Shown: piece after piece, positions 62,384-64,000 of the stretch
Layout: each line of letters opens with the position of its first letter
How positions within the stretch are numbered: the first letter of the stretch is position 1
Source: Deferribacteres bacterium
GTDB lineage: Bacteria; Zhuqueibacterota; Zhuqueibacteria; Zhuqueibacterales; Geothermadaptataceae
Reading direction: 5' to 3'
NCBI GenBank assembly: GCA_020633675.1
Contig: JACKDE010000002.1
Coordinates: 868,001 to 932,000, forward strand
Length of the DNA: 64,000 bases
Notes under the pieces: model-generated
Seen by the model: only the letters and a program-made list of their open reading frames with translations
The model's database searches: none
Told to the model about the DNA's origin: nothing
Made by a program: the position numbers and the translations under genes

Positions 62384-63346
62384 TCACTCTGCTTTGACGA
62401 GTTTCGCCATGTCAGGATTTGGACGGGCGGATTCAGTTTGCAGGGGTGTCTGCGTTGCCTTTGCGCGCAGCACCAGCACTACGGCCACAATCACCAGCAG
62501 CAAAGCCAGTGCGGTTTTGCTGCTGACCGGCTCGCCCGCAAAGGCCCAGCCCAGAAACACCGCAATCGCCGGATTGACGAAGGCGTAGGTCGTTGCCTTG
62601 GCCGGTGCTGTGTTTTTGATCAGCCACATGTAGGCGGTCAGCGCAACCAATGATCCAAAGACTATTAAATAGATTAACGCGAAAATAGATTGGCGGGAAA
62701 AGCTCGACCACTCAAAAGCGGTTTCGCCCAAGCTCACGCCGACGATGGTCAGGCAGAGCCCACCACACAGCATTTGCAGCGCCGCATTTAGGAAACCGGA
62801 TTTTGGTAGCACTGCCGATCGTGAATGCAGCGAACCTGTCGCCCAGGCAAGCGCGGCGATATTTAATACGACAAAACCGATCAAGCCGAGGCCAGCATCT
62901 GGCATAACTTCCGAAAGATCGACCAAAAGCCCGATACCGATGATACCCAAAACGACCCCGGCAACAGACTGAAACGATGGCTTGCGGTTATCTTTGAACC
63001 ATTCCAACAATACCATCCACAACGGTACCACCGAGATGATGAGCGCCGTTAGCCCGGACGGCACCGTCTTTTCAGCCCAGGTCACCAATCCGTTTCCAAT
63101 CCCAAGCATCAAGATGCCGACGATAGCGGCGCTGCGCCAATGTGCTGCGGTCGGGCGTTCTTTGCTCGTCAGCATCGCTATTGCGTACAGAATAGCGCCG
63201 GAAACCAAAAAACGTATGCCAGCCATTAAAAAAGGTGGCAAGGTATCGACTGCAAATTTGATAAAAAGGTAGGTTGATCCCCAAATAAAATACGTAGCTG
63301 CGAAGGCTAAAAGCAGTTGCAAACGGAAAAATTTACTCGCGCTCAT
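62384..63346 (-). CDS. EamA/DMT-family transporter (YedA-like)
   Basis: 320 residues with ten TM helices in two EamA repeats. The first begins AATYFIWGSTYLFIKFAVDT and LPPFLMAGIRFLVSGAILYA; the second includes IVFGSLVALTAYMWLIKNTA and the ATTYAFVNPAIAVFLGWAFA signature. These are drug/metabolite exporters with poorly defined substrates. The gene is convergent with the PLP enzyme gene, 11 bp apart. A short charged tail ends the protein. Confidence 0.9.
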   Translation of the reverse strand: MSASKFFRLQLLLAFAATYFIWGSTYLFIKFAVDTLPPFLMAGIRFLVSGAILYAIAMLTSKERPTAAHWRSAAIVGILMLGIGNGLVTWAEKTVPSGLTALIISVVPLWMVLLEWFKDNRKPSFQSVAGVVLGIIGIGLLVDLSEVMPDAGLGLIGFVVLNIAALAWATGSLHSRSAVLPKSGFLNAALQMLCGGLCLTIVGVSLGETAFEWSSFSRQSIFALIYLIVFGSLVALTAYMWLIKNTAPAKATTYAFVNPAIAVFLGWAFAGEPVSSKTALALLLVIVAVVLVLRAKATQTPLQTESARPNPDMAKLVKAE

Positions 63347-63423
63347 GATCTCAAATAGAATTGTAGATGGGTATAACTATTCAGTTGTCACAGTAGAGAA
63401 ACTGTCAAAAAATCCTTCAAAGG

Positions 63424-63503
63424 TGTCATCCTGAGTCACATAGTGACGAAGAATCTCTGAATCTGCACTCAAAATGAGATTCCTCGTTACGCTCAGAATG
63501 ACA
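63424..63503. repeat. TGTCAT-bounded inverted-repeat element, copy 4 (80 bp)
   Basis: The left end TGTCATCCTGAG...GACGAAGAATCTC and right end GAGATTCCTCGTTACG...CTCAGAATGACA are inverted repeats with a 5-base offset. Outside it, ACTATTCAG (63376-63384) and CTGAATAGT (63514-63522 plus T63523) form a second, outer inverted pair. It fills most of the 279-bp gap 63347-63625. Confidence 0.75.
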
Positions 63504-63625
63504 TTCAAAAGAAGCTGAATAGTCATAGGTGTTTTTTGAATTCGGCGAATATACTGATGCGATCGCTGGAAAACAATCCGATTCTTGCGGTTTTGCCGAT
63601 ATGCAGCTAAAAGGGGCAGGGCAGG

Positions 63626-64000
63626 CTATAAATCGCCTTCTTCAATTCGGATAATAGGGGGAGCAGCGCGGCGAGTCTGGCGTCGGATGGCATCTGCGGA
63701 GCGCAAGGTGATGAGATGGCAATCCGTGCCGTCATAGGCAAGATTATCGAGCACACTCTGATCTTTGGTGAAATAGAAGATTTGGTGCTGCCGGGCCAAA
63801 TCGGCGATTGCACGCAGCATGGCAGCCTGGCGCGTGTCATCCGCGTGGGTGAGTGGATCGTCGAGGAAAAGCGGCACGCTTTCACCGCCACCGGAAAACA
63901 GTTGTGCAATCGCAGCCCGCATCAGCAGATAGATTTGCTCGCGAGTGCCAAAACTCAGCATATCTACCGGCACCAGGGTTTTGTTTTTGCCGCGAGCGAT
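63626..64000 (-). CDS. YhaN/SbcC-like AAA ATPase, C-terminal part (5' truncated by window)
   Basis: The frame is open on the minus strand from the window edge to the stop at 63626 and encodes about 124 residues. LSFGTREQIYLLMRAAIAQL is an ABC-type signature as in SMC/Rad50/YhaN proteins, PLFLDDPLTHAD is the Walker B with catalytic Asp, and HQIFYFTKDQSVLDNLAYDG is a D-loop/H-loop-like segment. The preceding coiled coil and Walker A are outside the window. YhaN-type proteins often pair with an SbcD/YhaO nuclease; no such gene is visible here. Confidence 0.8.
   Translation of the reverse strand: MARGKNKTLVPVDMLSFGTREQIYLLMRAAIAQLFSGGGESVPLFLDDPLTHADDTRQAAMLRAIADLARQHQIFYFTKDQSVLDNLAYDGTDCHLITLRSADAIRRQTRRAAPPIIRIEEGDL

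Overview
The window is a 64 kb piece of a bacterial chromosome of intermediate G+C. Most of it is a surface or exopolysaccharide biosynthesis locus. Shine-Dalgarno-like starts are common, and GTG and TTG starts also occur. GldA/GldFG/DUF4340, an ECF sigma factor, a golvesin-like domain and CotH/DUF4956 occur together. This suggests an FCB-group or related lineage (for example Calditrichota/KSB1-like), but this is inference; no rRNA or marker gene is present to fix the taxonomy. I found no tRNA, rRNA, CRISPR array or transposase.

Region 1 (1-15.9 kb, + strand): the 3' end of a polyisoprenyl-phosphate sugar-1-phosphate transferase, then an SDR epimerase, a methyltransferase, GT4 and GT2 glycosyltransferases, a polysaccharide deacetylase, a flippase-like membrane protein, proC, a YdjM-like membrane hydrolase, three dolichyl-phosphate-mannose-synthase-like GT2 genes, a DUF1972 glycosyltransferase and a hexapeptide acyltransferase. 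The second DPM-like GT2 has lost its DXD motif. An AT-rich island (9.8-11.7 kb) lies between the first two DPM-like genes. It carries a small membrane protein, a DinJ-type antitoxin with a twice-frameshifted YafQ-type toxin, and a membrane-anchored J-domain protein.

Region 2 (16-36.6 kb): a minus-strand SGNH lipoprotein, then on + an oxidoreductase, an aldo/keto-reductase-like protein, two GT4s, a second flippase-like protein, a small AT-rich pair of secreted proteins, a DUF2079 and a GT39-like membrane protein, a DUF4956 protein followed by a CotH-kinase/beta-helix fusion, an O-antigen-ligase/polymerase-like protein, a GT2, an epimerase with an altered active-site Tyr, and a DegT aminotransferase.

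Region 3 (37-49.4 kb): a GT39-like protein, a secreted glycosidase-like protein with a golvesin-like C-terminus, three GT4s, a NodB deacetylase, an NDP-sugar epimerase, a Wzx-type flippase and a TolB-like propeller. Initiating transferase, many glycosyltransferases, polymerase and flippase together fit Wzx/Wzy-dependent polymer assembly. Export genes (Wza/Wzc) are not in the window.

Region 4 (49.4-64 kb) is ordinary chromosome: a CLC transporter with CBS and RCK-C domains, an ECF sigma factor, gldA with a GldF-GldG fusion and DUF4340, a SnoaL-like protein, a molybdopterin oxidoreductase, a Tat-targeted class V aminotransferase, an EamA transporter and the C-terminus of a YhaN/SbcC-like ATPase.

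The gaps between genes are rich in short palindromic or inverted-repeat elements in several families, some present as two or more copies in this window. They are the clearest unexplained non-coding structure here.
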